DNA from: an uncultured SAR116 cluster alpha proteobacterium
Lineage (GTDB): Bacteria > Pseudomonadota > Alphaproteobacteria > Puniceispirillales > Puniceispirillaceae
Length of the DNA: 64,000 nucleotides
Direction: 5' to 3'
Assembly (NCBI GenBank): GCA_902625725.1
Contig: CACOCY010000001.1
Span: 124,001-188,000, forward strand
Both the position numbers and the translations under genes were made by a program. How positions within the stretch are numbered: the stretch's first letter is position 1; each line of letters begins with the position of its first letter. Under the pieces are notes generated by a model, which saw only the letters and a program-made list of their open reading frames with translations, was not told the DNA's origin and made no database searches. Below are positions 1 to 8,616 of this stretch, piece by piece.

Positions 1-289
1 AGAAAGCACGCATTTGGCTCCGCAAATAGTGGTCATAGGGTCTAAATGTGGTTTGGGTATATTTATCTTCGAGATATTCAAGAATAGATGTTGATTCAAA
101 TATAGGTAAATTCTCGTCCAGTAAAGTTGGAACAACTCCGTTTGGATTGAGTTTTAAATACCAGTCTGAAAGATGATGATGGTCAGAGGAAGCCAGCATT
201 TTATTCTGCCAGGTAAGTTTTTTTTCTGCTAATAATAATCGTACTTTGATGCTACAAGTTGATTGTACAAAGTGATATAGAGTCAACAT
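1..289 (-). CDS. Glutathione S-transferase family protein, N-terminal part (cut by window edge)
   Basis: This gene starts with ATG at 289 and runs off the left edge, so only about 96 residues are visible. They form the thioredoxin-like N-terminal domain of a GST. A short beta strand is followed by a Cys-Ser catalytic-type turn (STCSIKVRLLLAEK, about residues 10-23). The NPNGVVPTL segment (about 47-55) holds the cis-proline that contacts glutathione, and ESTSILEYLE (about 64-73) is the usual glutathione-binding acidic/Ser helix start. The family conjugates or reduces with glutathione in the cytoplasm. The alpha-helical C-terminal domain, which sets substrate choice, lies outside the window, so no substrate can be named. 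Confidence 0.85.
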   Translation of the reverse strand, partial: MLTLYHFVQSTCSIKVRLLLAEKKLTWQNKMLASSDHHHLSDWYLKLNPNGVVPTLLDENLPIFESTSILEYLEDKYTQTTFRPYDHYLRSQMRAF

Positions 290-360
290 TTTATTCCCTA
301 ACTAATTAAATATTTTATTTATTTTTCAACTGGTAAATATTTAAATAAAACTTTACCGAG

Positions 361-1383
361 CTAAAAATTTAATTTTTCACCCATCCAAAGTAATCTTCCT
401 ATTGCTTCCCCTTCAGTATTTTTCATAATCTGTTTAGCAAAATTTTTGGCGCCTGTAGCATTAATCTTTAATCTCTCTGAATAGGTGTCAAGTATGCCAG
501 CTATTGCAGTGTCAGCAGCTCTCATTGAACCATCAGCTATTTTGAGAACTATTGCACAGTTTACTGATGGTATGAGACATCCATATACTCCTTCAGAACC
601 GTTTTTAGCAAAAAATGTATTTTTAGATTTAGCTGTCATTAAACTATTTGGGGCAGATGCTCCACCTGTTAAAAAGGGGAAGCTAGTTGCACTCTCAAAT
701 ATTTGCAATGCTGCTTTTTGTTCAATGTGACTTAATGTTTTTGGGTCTGCAAGTTTTGATAGTGCTCTAGCAAAACTGCTTAAACGCATTGCAGGCGCTG
801 GAAGATTGCATCCATCTTTCGCTATTTTTTCAAGAGGTCGTTCCGACAGATGTTCTAACTTTGAAAAAAGAGCCTGCTGTGCTGGATGACCTGGTTCAAA
901 ATATCCATTTATATCCCAGTCGTTATAAATACAAAACGCAAGCTGACAGCAATGTTTACCAGAGCATCCATGATAAATTCTTTTTTTATAAGAGCTTTGA
1001 TTTAAAACTGTATTTGTAGAATTTTCCAGAATTGAAATGTGATCTTCATTTTTTTGAGGCTGTGCACGACCACATGCAAGGTGTTCTTCTGCCGAAAGAC
1101 CGTACTGCGATAACCATTTTTTTGCTAACCTAATGTGTCTCTCTTCTCCGTGATGAGAAGAGCAGCCAAGGGCAACTTGTTCGTTAGTTAAAGAAAGTCC
1201 TGTTGAAAGTGCTGTAAATACTTGTAATGGCTTCATTGCAGAACGAGGAAAAATTACTTTTTGTGGGTCTCCCCAGCTCGCAATTATTCCCTGGGTTGAA
1301 TGGAAGATTATCGCAGAGCCTCGATGACTGGATTCTGTTAGCCCTTTTCTCTCTAATGATACTAAAACAGGCTCCAAAATCAT
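361..1383 (-). CDS. L-asparaginase II family protein (rhizobial type)
   Basis: The 340-residue product matches the Asparaginase_II family (PF06089, COG4448), the thermolabile rhizobial-type asparaginase unrelated in fold to E. coli AnsA/AnsB. It would hydrolyse asparagine to aspartate and ammonia in the cytoplasm. Characteristic segments are the N-terminal VLVSLERKGLTESSHRG and PRSAMKPLQ, the middle CSSHHGEERH and HGCSGKHC, and PSVNCAIVLKIADGSMRAA near the C-terminus. The reading frame is open for eight more codons to a TTG at 1407. I chose the ATG at 1383 because a GGAAAT Shine-Dalgarno-like stretch lies just before it. It stands alone, with an acyl-CoA dehydrogenase upstream on the same strand about 50 bases away, so co-transcription is possible. 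Confidence 0.85.
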   Translation of the reverse strand: MILEPVLVSLERKGLTESSHRGSAIIFHSTQGIIASWGDPQKVIFPRSAMKPLQVFTALSTGLSLTNEQVALGCSSHHGEERHIRLAKKWLSQYGLSAEEHLACGRAQPQKNEDHISILENSTNTVLNQSSYKKRIYHGCSGKHCCQLAFCIYNDWDINGYFEPGHPAQQALFSKLEHLSERPLEKIAKDGCNLPAPAMRLSSFARALSKLADPKTLSHIEQKAALQIFESATSFPFLTGGASAPNSLMTAKSKNTFFAKNGSEGVYGCLIPSVNCAIVLKIADGSMRAADTAIAGILDTYSERLKINATGAKNFAKQIMKNTEGEAIGRLLWMGEKLNF

Positions 1384-1431
1384 CTTATTTCCATTATTGT
1401 TTGACAAAAATATTTGCTTAATTTGGTAATG

Positions 1432-2640
1432 TCAGAATCCATAAAGAGCGGCTTTATCCAATCCTGCCAAAGCATTTGTTACCCGTAATGAGCAAATCTG
1501 ATTTGTACCGTCAGAATGCAGAAAGCTTGTGGCGTCTCTGAGGTATTTCTCAATAGGGTGGTCATACATTATGCCTGCACCACCTAGAATTTCAGTTGCA
1601 AGCCTACATACTTCGAAGGCAGCTTCCGATGCTTGCACTTTTGCCATTAAGCCTTGTACTTTTGCATCCTTATTTTTATTGTCTGCAAGCCACGCGGCTT
1701 TATAGATTTGGAGTCTTGCCCCATCTATTAGCATTGCCATTCTTGCGAGCATTAGTGAGACCGCTTGATGCTCTACAATGTAATTACCACCTTGTTTTCT
1801 CTCTTTTGCATAACGCATTGCATAATCATACGCGGCTCTCCCAACACCCAAAGCAGTGGCTGCAGCCTCTGCTTTACTTCCAGGCATATATTGGCTTCGT
1901 AGCTCAACTAACTTACCTTCTCCGAGCATTATATTCTCTGAGGGTATTCTGCAATTCTCAAGATGAAAACATCCGTTGGTCGCTATTCGTTGACTGCTTT
2001 TCTCATGAAAAAAATCGGGTCGAAAGCCTGGGGTATCACTTGGCACAATAAAAACAGCCCCTGCTTCACTCAATGGCTTATTAATATCTAATCTAGCAGT
2101 AATGAAATAGAGTTTCGCCATACATCCATTTGAGATATATCGTTTGGTGCCATTAAGAATATAGCTATCACCATCACGAACCGCTGTCGTCCTCATGCCT
2201 ATATCAGCACTATCGTAATATCCTTGATGATCAGAGCCAATTTCAGGTTCGGTAATCCCTATTGCCGTTGTCGCCTGATTATCGGCAACAAATGGTGGTA
2301 TAAATTTTTGTTGCTGTCTCGGCGTCATTGCATCTTTGAATAAGTGTGCCATTTTCCAGCATTGGTCCATTATAACTGCAAATCCTAGGTCTCCTGCGGC
2401 TAACTCTTCTCCAACAATACACATGGTAAGGATGGATTCTTCAGCACCACCAAATTCTTTGGGAACTCCAAGTGTTCTAATTCCGTAATCATCAGCAAGT
2501 TTTATCCAGTCCCAGGGTATTCTATCTTTAGCAAGAGTTATTCTATCTCTCTCCATCGCTTCGGGCGCTATTATTTTAGCCGCAAATTCTCGAGCTGCTT
2601 TTTGCCATTTTAACTGACTGACGGTTAAATTGAAATCCAT
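1432..2640 (-). CDS. Acyl-CoA dehydrogenase family protein
   Basis: This 402-residue flavoprotein of the acyl-CoA dehydrogenase family oxidises an acyl-CoA at the alpha-beta carbons and passes electrons to ETF. The three family domains appear in order: an N-terminal helical part (to about residue 120), a middle beta part with AIGITEPEIGSD (FAD-contact motif), and a C-terminal helical part with LGVGRAAYDYAMRYAKERK and the flavin-binding EILGGAGIMYDHPIEKYLRD. The start is ATG 2640, preceded by GGAGAAAG at good spacing; the frame stays open another 12 codons but has no better signal. Substrate chain length cannot be read from the sequence. The nearby enoyl-CoA hydratase at 37 kb is too far away to be operonic. 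Confidence 0.9.
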   Translation of the reverse strand: MDFNLTVSQLKWQKAAREFAAKIIAPEAMERDRITLAKDRIPWDWIKLADDYGIRTLGVPKEFGGAEESILTMCIVGEELAAGDLGFAVIMDQCWKMAHLFKDAMTPRQQQKFIPPFVADNQATTAIGITEPEIGSDHQGYYDSADIGMRTTAVRDGDSYILNGTKRYISNGCMAKLYFITARLDINKPLSEAGAVFIVPSDTPGFRPDFFHEKSSQRIATNGCFHLENCRIPSENIMLGEGKLVELRSQYMPGSKAEAAATALGVGRAAYDYAMRYAKERKQGGNYIVEHQAVSLMLARMAMLIDGARLQIYKAAWLADNKNKDAKVQGLMAKVQASEAAFEVCRLATEILGGAGIMYDHPIEKYLRDATSFLHSDGTNQICSLRVTNALAGLDKAALYGF

Positions 2641-3350
2641 AGCTTTCTCCCATTTTAATAGCCTTATGATCTGCATGCTGAGCTGTCAATCACACATCGA
2701 GCATTAGTATGGCAAAACCTTAGATTATTTCAAATATTGCAATAAAACTTAAAATTAGGGGATTATTGTGAAAAGGAGGTCACTCAGAAAAATTGTTTCC
2801 TATAACTTTGCAGGTATTAGCTTGCTGTAGTTCTTTTTTTGCTCTTTTAACAATTTAATTCATGCATCATATCCAATGCTTTAGATCATTTTTCTTTAGA
2901 TTTTCTAAAGTATTTTCTCGCACTGTTCGGTACCGCCAACGTTTAACTCATCTGAGATTACTCCGCAGTTCGTGCCAGAATTGCCTGCTAGTTTTTCCTC
3001 ATTTTCGTAAATTAGGACGGATGCGCTATGTATCTTTATACCGGGCTGATTTTTGTACTGAAATTTCCAAATAAAATAAGTTACCTGTCCCACACTATCG
3101 TCTCCAAATATGTTCAACCATACAGGGAACTTTCCTTGTTTGATGGGCATTCGCTTGAAAATTAATATTTAAATAAATAAAATAAAAATACTAAGAAAGG
3201 TGAAACCCAATTTAGGAGAAAAAATTTTTCATGATTTAACACCATTTACAACTTAAATTTACCGGCAATAATTATTAACTATTTTTATTTTCTAAAATCA
3301 ATGCAATGTAAGTAATTTATGGTAAAATTTAAAAGCAAAATGACGATGAC
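2641..3350. other. 710-base intergenic gap, no convincing gene
   Basis: This AT-rich spacer lies between two minus-strand genes. It contains one weak minus-strand ORF (2905-3150, listed separately). An isolated AGGAGG at 2774-2779 on the plus strand has no credible ORF after it. I see no tRNA, convincing terminator hairpin or repeat. It may hold a decayed gene. Confidence 0.5.
2905..3150 (-). CDS. Possible small hypothetical protein or gene remnant
   Basis: This is an 81-codon open frame with an ATG start at 3150 and no Shine-Dalgarno sequence. The product is soluble, with mixed charged and aromatic residues (for example GDDSVGQVTYFIWKFQY), and I recognise no family. The composition is more protein-like than the opposite-strand frame, which is Cys/Arg/Phe rich and looks like a shadow. 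It lies alone in a 710-base gap, so it is either a short lineage-specific gene or the eroded remains of a longer one. Confidence that it is translated is low. Confidence 0.25.
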   Translation of the reverse strand: MPIKQGKFPVWLNIFGDDSVGQVTYFIWKFQYKNQPGIKIHSASVLIYENEEKLAGNSGTNCGVISDELNVGGTEQCEKIL

Positions 3351-5255
3351 TTAAGTAATAAATTCAATTTTTTCGCTTAATTCAAGCCAAGCCTTTTCTA
3401 GGAAATCTATATCAGAGCCTATACCTGCGAGTCTCTTAGAGGTAGAGGAAATTTCTGCTTTCGGGGTCGTAATATAATAGTTTGAAAAAGTTATTTGTTT
3501 CTCGATTTCTTTTCTTTCATTTTCTAAATTTTCGATTTGCTTTTCTATTTCTTTTCGTTTTTTACGTAATTGAATCAAATTAGTTTTCGAAATTTGTTGC
3601 CGTTTACTAAAGGCAGTTTTGTTTTTTTCTGTATTTGTAAATTCAGTTTGTATTTGTTTTGTAATTTTTGTTTTTAATGGTTTCTTGAATCTATCTTTTG
3701 CAGAGATGATATAATTCTTGTAATCTTTCATATCTCCAACAAAATCAATAACTTCACCATTGTTAACAAGCCAAAATTTATCGGCAACCGTCTCTACAAG
3801 ATAGGAGTCATGGCTTACTAGAATTACTGCTCCCCTATATTCATTTAGTGCTAGAATTAAAGCTTCTCTGCTCTCTATATCTAAGTGATTTGTCGGCTCA
3901 TCTAAAATTAAAATATGTGGAGCATTGAATGTAGCAATCAATAATAATAATCTTGCTTTCTGACCACCAGACAATTGTTCAACTGGGAGGTCAACGATAT
4001 CATTGTTAAAACCAGCAGAAGCTAGTTGATTGCGTAACTCGGTTTCAGATATGTTTTCTTTTAGCCTTAGGATATGTGTATAGGCACTTTCTCCAATTGA
4101 TAATTCATCTAGCTGGTGTTGAGCAAAATATCCTATTCGAAGTTTTTTTGTGGCGAAGTATTCACCTGACATTAACGTTAATCTGTTTGCTATAAGTTTA
4201 GATAAAGTTGACTTCCCTTCCCCGTTTGCGCCAAGTAATGCAATTCTGTCATCTGCATCTATTCTAAGAGAAAGTCGGTTTAAAATAGTTTTTTTGTTGT
4301 AGCCAACCCTTCCCTTATCAATGATAACGAGCGGCGCAGGCAATTTTTCTGGTATGGGAAATAAAAATTTTTTTGCAGCGTTCTCTGTAACAGCATTTAT
4401 TGGATTCATTTTCTCTAGTAGCTTAAGCCTTGATTGAGCTTGCTTTGCCTTCGAAGCTTTCGCACGAAACCTCTCAACAAATTTTTGAATGCGAAGCCTT
4501 TGTGTTTCTTGTTTCTTCTTCAAAGATTGCTGTTGTAATAATATTGCGCGTCTTTCTGAAGTGAATTGGTCATAGTTTCCTGTGAAATATGTAAGCTTTT
4601 GGTCATAGAGATGTAAAATGCCGTTTACTGATTTATTCAGCAACTCTCTATCATGAGAAATAATCAAAGTCGTATTTTGAAATTTGGAGAGAAAATTCTC
4701 AAGCCAATATGCACCTTCCAAATCAAGATAGTTTGTTGGCTCATCCAATAATAAGAGGTCTGGCCTTGAAAATAATACGGCGCCAAGTGCGATACGCATT
4801 CGCCAACCTCCTGAAAATTCATGGCAAGGACGCAGCTGCGCATCATTATCAAAGCCAAGACCAGCTAGAATAGAAGCAGCCCGTGCCTTTGCTGAATATG
4901 CCCCTATGTCATCAAGCCTGTGATAAATATCTGTAATTCTTTGCGCATCTTTGCAATCAGCAACCTCTTTTAAAAGTTTTTCCCGTTCTAAATCTGCGCT
5001 CAAAACAGTCTGGATTAAGGATGTGTTACTTTCTGGTGCTTCTTGTTCAACACTACCAATTCTGAAGTAATTCGGAGTTTTTATAGTTCCCAAGTCTAAT
5101 GTGAGTGATTTTTTTATTAATTTAAAAAGCGTGGTTTTGCCAGTGCCATTACGTCCAACAATCCCAACCTTATGTCCTTTTGGTATATTGGCGCTAGCGT
5201 CTTTAAAAAGCGGTACTCCTTGAATAGAAAAAGATATATTTGAGATTTGAAGCAT
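3351..5255 (-). CDS. ABC-F family ATPase (Uup/EttA-like, ribosome-associated)
   Basis: The protein has 634 residues and two ABC ATPase domains in one chain with no membrane segments, as in ABC-F proteins, which act on the ribosome rather than in transport. The first domain has Walker A GRNGTGKTT, signature FSGGWRMRIALGA and Walker B LLLLDEPTNYLDLEG. The second has GANGEGKST, LSGGQKARLLL and ILILDEPTNHLDIES. Between them lies the charged linker (about residues 240-300, rich in Lys/Arg/Gln), and the C-terminal 100 residues are a Lys/Glu-rich coiled coil, as in Uup-type members. The start is ATG 5255 (MLQISNISFSIQG), where homology to the family begins. The frame extends 49 codons further, but those residues look non-domain and overlap the upstream methyltransferase gene. 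Confidence 0.9.
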   Translation of the reverse strand: MLQISNISFSIQGVPLFKDASANIPKGHKVGIVGRNGTGKTTLFKLIKKSLTLDLGTIKTPNYFRIGSVEQEAPESNTSLIQTVLSADLEREKLLKEVADCKDAQRITDIYHRLDDIGAYSAKARAASILAGLGFDNDAQLRPCHEFSGGWRMRIALGAVLFSRPDLLLLDEPTNYLDLEGAYWLENFLSKFQNTTLIISHDRELLNKSVNGILHLYDQKLTYFTGNYDQFTSERRAILLQQQSLKKKQETQRLRIQKFVERFRAKASKAKQAQSRLKLLEKMNPINAVTENAAKKFLFPIPEKLPAPLVIIDKGRVGYNKKTILNRLSLRIDADDRIALLGANGEGKSTLSKLIANRLTLMSGEYFATKKLRIGYFAQHQLDELSIGESAYTHILRLKENISETELRNQLASAGFNNDIVDLPVEQLSGGQKARLLLLIATFNAPHILILDEPTNHLDIESREALILALNEYRGAVILVSHDSYLVETVADKFWLVNNGEVIDFVGDMKDYKNYIISAKDRFKKPLKTKITKQIQTEFTNTEKNKTAFSKRQQISKTNLIQLRKKRKEIEKQIENLENERKEIEKQITFSNYYITTPKAEISSTSKRLAGIGSDIDFLEKAWLELSEKIEFIT

Positions 5256-5340
5256 GATAATAAAGGGGAATTTATGGAGTGTCTTTACTTTTTCTTTGAA
5301 ATCGTAGTTTAATTTGAATAGAGCATATCTGAATTCTTTG

Positions 5341-6273
5341 TTAGTTGAAAATATTTGACTGGCGAACGGAAATAAGTCGGTGTCCACTTCGCTGTAATTC
5401 ACTGCTCAAATGACTGATATAACTAGGGCCAATCTCGCAACATCCTCCTATGATAGTTGCTCCAATATCTATCCACCTATAAACAAAATCCAAATATTTA
5501 TTTATTGAGAGATCGTGCCGTTCTGACAGATTATCTACTGTTGAACCGGGAGAGAGTTCTTTTACAGATTTAAATTTGTTTGCATAAGCTCCAAATGGTA
5601 ACCCTGATTTGGCAAGAATTGGGAGAGCATGCTCTATTGATTCTGGAAAGCTACAATTAAGCATTAAAGCGGAAGCACCGGATTCTTTAAGCTGTTTTAC
5701 AGCCAATTCAAGTTTTTCTCCAGAACGAAGAGTATTAGAAAAATTATCTGTAATAGTAACACTTACTAGTGCCGGGAGTCCAAATGAGAGCAAAGCAGAA
5801 ATTGCAGCTTTTGCTTCGGAAATGTTCGACATTGTTTCAATAAGAAATAGATCAACATAGTTCTTCTGAGCCATTATTAATTCATGATAATGCTTTACAG
5901 ATTCATCAAACGTAAGTGCTTCTGAAGAGACATAACTAGCTTCTAAAGGTGGTAAGCAGCCCGCAATATCAATTTCTTCACGGTGAATATTTGCTTTTTT
6001 TATAGCGTCTTGCATAATTGAGGATGCTAGCTCATGCGTTTTAAAGAACTTTTTTGGGTCACCATATTTTTGTAAGCGAGGAAGGGTTGCCGTGTAATTA
6101 TTAAGTGTAAGAACTTTGGCTCCCGCTTGAATAAAATCGAGATGAACTTTTAAAACAATATCAGGTTGGTCGTACATTACCTTTAACGACCAGAGGGGGT
6201 GCGATTTAGTATTAAAAGAGCGTTTGTTAATTTCTTGTCCCAAACCGCCATCTAAAAATATAATGTCTGTCAT
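5341..6273 (-). CDS. Homocysteine S-methyltransferase family protein (MmuM/BHMT-like)
   Basis: The 310-residue single-domain enzyme belongs to the pterin-independent homocysteine S-methyltransferase family, which moves a methyl group to homocysteine to form methionine, using S-methylmethionine, betaine or a related donor. Hallmarks are the N-terminal FLDGGLGQEI, the middle LFLIETMSNISEAKAA, a zinc-binding Cys in LMLNCSFPES (about residue 200) and the paired zinc cysteines in IIGGCCEIGP near residue 280. The start ATG at 6273 follows GAGAGTAC. The gene ends 85 bases before the ABC-F start. Its leader can fold strongly (see 6307-6356). The methyl donor cannot be decided from sequence, and no betaine or DMSP transporter is adjacent. 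Confidence 0.85.
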   Translation of the reverse strand: MTDIIFLDGGLGQEINKRSFNTKSHPLWSLKVMYDQPDIVLKVHLDFIQAGAKVLTLNNYTATLPRLQKYGDPKKFFKTHELASSIMQDAIKKANIHREEIDIAGCLPPLEASYVSSEALTFDESVKHYHELIMAQKNYVDLFLIETMSNISEAKAAISALLSFGLPALVSVTITDNFSNTLRSGEKLELAVKQLKESGASALMLNCSFPESIEHALPILAKSGLPFGAYANKFKSVKELSPGSTVDNLSERHDLSINKYLDFVYRWIDIGATIIGGCCEIGPSYISHLSSELQRSGHRLISVRQSNIFN

Positions 6274-6306
6274 GTACTCTCAACTGCTAAATTACAAACT
6301 ACAGTG

Positions 6307-6356
6307 TTGGTAACTTTTTAATTTATTTTTTCAAAGCAAAAAGTTGAACTTACCAA
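6307..6356 (-). promoter_or_regulatory. Nested inverted repeat in the leader of the homocysteine methyltransferase gene
   Basis: About 35-85 bases upstream of the start at 6273, two nested complementary pairs occur. TTGGT (6307-6311) pairs with ACCAA (6352-6356), and AACTTTTT (6312-6319) pairs perfectly with AAAAAGTT (6338-6345). A six-base one-sided bulge separates the two stems, and an 18-base loop closes the structure. As RNA in the gene's sense this gives a 13-pair stem-loop in the 5' leader. Methionine-cycle genes of this class are often controlled by SAM riboswitches, but I could not match the SAM-II or SAM-V consensus, so this is only a candidate structured element. Confidence 0.35.
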
Positions 6357-6443
6357 TACGCTGATTATCCTCTATTAATAATGATATTGGTGATATTTGT
6401 TAAATATATTGTAAGTATTATAAAAAATATTAAGAATTTATGT

Positions 6444-6866
6444 CTATCCCACAATATTAGGTAGAGCTTGTTGACGACTATCTTGTTCAGATTTAGCATT
6501 TTTCGAAGATTTATTTTTAATATTCTTACTAGAATTTTTCTTACTAAATATCAATGTGAATTCCCCATCTTTAACCATATCTGACTCGTTTTTCTTGTTT
6601 AACAAAGAGGGATCGGGTTGAACTTCAAAATCATCGAGTTTAATTTCATCAAATGCGTCCATTACGCTCTCAAAAAGTTCAGAATTTACATAATGGGAGT
6701 CCAACATTTTCTGTTGTGTTTGTCTGCGGTAGGATTTCATAGCTGTTGATATGTTGAAATTTACGCCCATTCCACTTTTATCAGTTAAAAATGGGAGCAC
6801 ATTCGAGAGCCAATTAAAAATCGACTTATCTTTGCCACTTTTTGATTGCTTTGATGGCTTGGCCAT
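6444..6866 (-). CDS. Hypothetical soluble protein, Lys/Ser-rich ends
   Basis: The 140-residue product is of unknown family. Its N-terminus is basic (MAKPSKQSKSGKDKS), followed by a short hydrophobic stretch (IFNWLSNVLPFL) and then a helical acidic segment (about residues 40-85, including FESVMDAFDEIKLDD). The C-terminal third is low complexity, Lys/Asn/Ser rich, and probably disordered. The start is ATG 6866, with AGGA about 9 bases before it; a TTG two codons upstream is also in frame. It stands alone between the MFS pump and the methyltransferase on the same strand. I have no functional assignment. Confidence 0.55.
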   Translation of the reverse strand: MAKPSKQSKSGKDKSIFNWLSNVLPFLTDKSGMGVNFNISTAMKSYRRQTQQKMLDSHYVNSELFESVMDAFDEIKLDDFEVQPDPSLLNKKNESDMVKDGEFTLIFSKKNSSKNIKNKSSKNAKSEQDSRQQALPNIVG

Positions 6867-6975
6867 AAACAAAAATCCTATTTGTAGTAGGAAAAATCTC
6901 TAAAAATACACAACATCTTGTGTCATCAATGAATCAAAAGCTGCTATCTCTGTCAAGTCATTTAGTAGTAATATT

Positions 6976-8208
6976 TTAAATATCTGTTGATTTATGTCTG
7001 TTAATAAATGCATAGGATAGGCAAATGACAGAAATTAGAGAGATACCGATAACAGAACTTACTGCTATCAACATATTATCTGCACCGCCAATAGCTACAA
7101 TTAATACTCCAAAACTAGCACCCGCCATCATTTGCCAAGCTCCTGTAAACCCTGTACCCGTTCCGGCGTACTTTCCAGCTGCGGATATTGCACCAATCGT
7201 TGAGTTAGAGATTAAAATCCCATTTCCAAAACCAAACAAACCGCATGGAAGAGCAATTGCCATAGGGCTTAGGTAATCATAGTAGGATACAATTAACAAA
7301 ATAATCATGGAAGCTAGAGTGATGAGAGACCCAGAAAAGGCTACAATCTCTATGCCTCGCATAACTAAATAGCGTCTATTAATAAAGTTTCCTATAAAAA
7401 ACCCAATTGGCATAATTGAAAACCAAAGACCAAAAGCAAGTGCCGATTGTCCTAACGCTTCATAGTGGTATGGAAGAATTCCTGCCAATACGTAAAACAT
7501 ACCACTTTGCATACCGCAGGTTATTGCAAAACTAAGAAAAGTGAGGTTGGTTAGTATCATACCGTATGCTTTTGATATTTCGATAATGTTTATTTCAATT
7601 AACTTATTTTTGTGGGTTTCAGTGATTTTATATAGAGTAATAAAAAATATAATAAATCCAGCTATTGATGATACTGCCATGCCACTTTTCCAGCCAAGAA
7701 ACTCGACTATTATTCCACCGAGTAAAACGGACACTATCGGGATAGTAGATTGAATTGTTTGAGCAGAGGACATACGTTTTGCTGCTTCTGCGCGCGTAAA
7801 ATTGTCATTTATCATCGCTCTCCCCATTGAAAGACAGGCAGCTGCTCCAAGCCCTTGAATTATTCGGCACGCTAATAGCGTTTCTATTGAATAAGAAATT
7901 AATGTTAAACCGCTTCCTATGGCAAAAATAAAAGAACCAAGTAGCAAAATAGGGCGTCTACCAAATCTATCAGATACAATTCCGAAAAAGAGTTGACCAA
8001 CACCTAGTGCAAGTAAATATAGTGTAATAAGAGATTGTCCGACATTTGGTGAAGTAGAAAAACTATTCACAATTTCTGGAATTGCAGGAACTAAAAGAAC
8101 AAGAGCTATTACTGGACTGGCTATAGTGAGAGCAATAAAACCGACTGAAATTTCTGAACTCTCCCTATCATTATTATTATGTGTTTTGATAAATTTTTTT
8201 GGTTTCAT
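6976..8208 (-). CDS. MFS multidrug efflux transporter, Bcr/CflA type
   Basis: The 410-residue membrane protein has about 12 hydrophobic segments and belongs to the major facilitator superfamily, drug:H+ antiporter-1 (Bcr/CflA) group. Support comes from the motif A loop between TM2 and TM3 (FGIVSDRFGRRPILLLG, about residues 80-96), the TM4 arginine segment ACRIIQGLGAAACLSMGRAMI typical of Bcr/CflA, and the overall length. It would pump a small hydrophobic compound, drug or sulfonamide-like molecule out using the proton gradient; the actual substrate is unknown. The start is ATG 8208; a TTG three codons earlier is possible. No cognate regulator is adjacent on the same strand. Confidence 0.85.
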   Translation of the reverse strand: MKPKKFIKTHNNNDRESSEISVGFIALTIASPVIALVLLVPAIPEIVNSFSTSPNVGQSLITLYLLALGVGQLFFGIVSDRFGRRPILLLGSFIFAIGSGLTLISYSIETLLACRIIQGLGAAACLSMGRAMINDNFTRAEAAKRMSSAQTIQSTIPIVSVLLGGIIVEFLGWKSGMAVSSIAGFIIFFITLYKITETHKNKLIEINIIEISKAYGMILTNLTFLSFAITCGMQSGMFYVLAGILPYHYEALGQSALAFGLWFSIMPIGFFIGNFINRRYLVMRGIEIVAFSGSLITLASMIILLIVSYYDYLSPMAIALPCGLFGFGNGILISNSTIGAISAAGKYAGTGTGFTGAWQMMAGASFGVLIVAIGGADNMLIAVSSVIGISLISVICLSYAFINRHKSTDI

Positions 8209-8409
8209 TCTATTCAAAAGTCGGAGGTTACGATGAAGAAAAATAAATATGGTATGACATAAAGATTATTTTTTATCTAACCATTTGAGCATAGATATAG
8301 TTGGCACAAAATTATCACCAATAAAGCAGTAAAATATAGACATATAATTAACTTAAATCTCAATATATGAAAAACCATTTATGCCGATGCATATTTTCAG
8401 GATGATCAT

Positions 8410-8439
8410 TTGACCTTAAGCTTTAGTTTGGGGTTTAAT
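8410..8439 (+). promoter_or_regulatory. Predicted sigma-70 promoter of the 28-codon mini-gene
   Basis: A TTGACC -35 element (8410-8415), an 18-base spacer and a TTTAAT -10 element (8434-8439) place a transcription start near 8446, about 54 bases before the ATG at 8500. A second possible -10 (TATAAA, near 8460) would give a shorter leader. Nothing else on the plus strand downstream could be its target before the terminator at 8617. Confidence 0.45.
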
Positions 8440-8499
8440 GAAAAAGAGATTTTGTATCATATAAAATCTAATGTGAAAATAGCGAAAGGAGGTGGTCAA

Positions 8500-8586
8500 A
8501 TGTCGAGTGTTAAAAGTAGGGTGATAGTGATTGAAGAAACAGAGGCTTGGCAGGAGAACAGCTTCTTTTTGGGGGCCGCTTTCTAA
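8500..8586 (+). CDS. 28-residue conserved-looking microprotein or peptide precursor
   Basis: This short ORF starts at ATG 8500 and ends at TAA 8586, followed at once by a second TAA. It is preceded by AAAGGAGGTGGTC, one of the strongest Shine-Dalgarno matches in the window, spaced seven bases from the AGGAGG core. The peptide has a basic start (MSSVKSR), a hydrophobic/acidic middle (VIVIEETEA) and an aromatic-hydrophobic tail (WQENSFFLGAAF), without Cys or Tyr. A promoter-like element lies upstream and an intrinsic terminator 30 bases downstream, so it looks like an independent, highly translated unit on the strand opposite both neighbours. It has no signal peptide. PqqA was considered, but the Glu-xxx-Tyr pair is missing. 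Function unknown; a regulatory or modified peptide is possible. Confidence 0.6.
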   Translation: MSSVKSRVIVIEETEAWQENSFFLGAAF

Positions 8587-8616
8587 TAAACAATACATTA
8601 TCGCCACTAAACACGG

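Noticed and set aside
485-1019. Plus-strand ORFs over the asparaginase gene
   Set aside because: They are antisense shadows; the minus-strand frame has clear family motifs.
2774-2779. Plus-strand AGGAGG as start of a hidden gene
   Set aside because: No in-frame start at good spacing leads to a plausible protein; the frame ends after about 21 hydrophobic codons.
8500-8586. PqqA (PQQ precursor peptide)
   Set aside because: The Glu-x3-Tyr pair is absent, there is no Tyr, and no pqqB-E genes are near.
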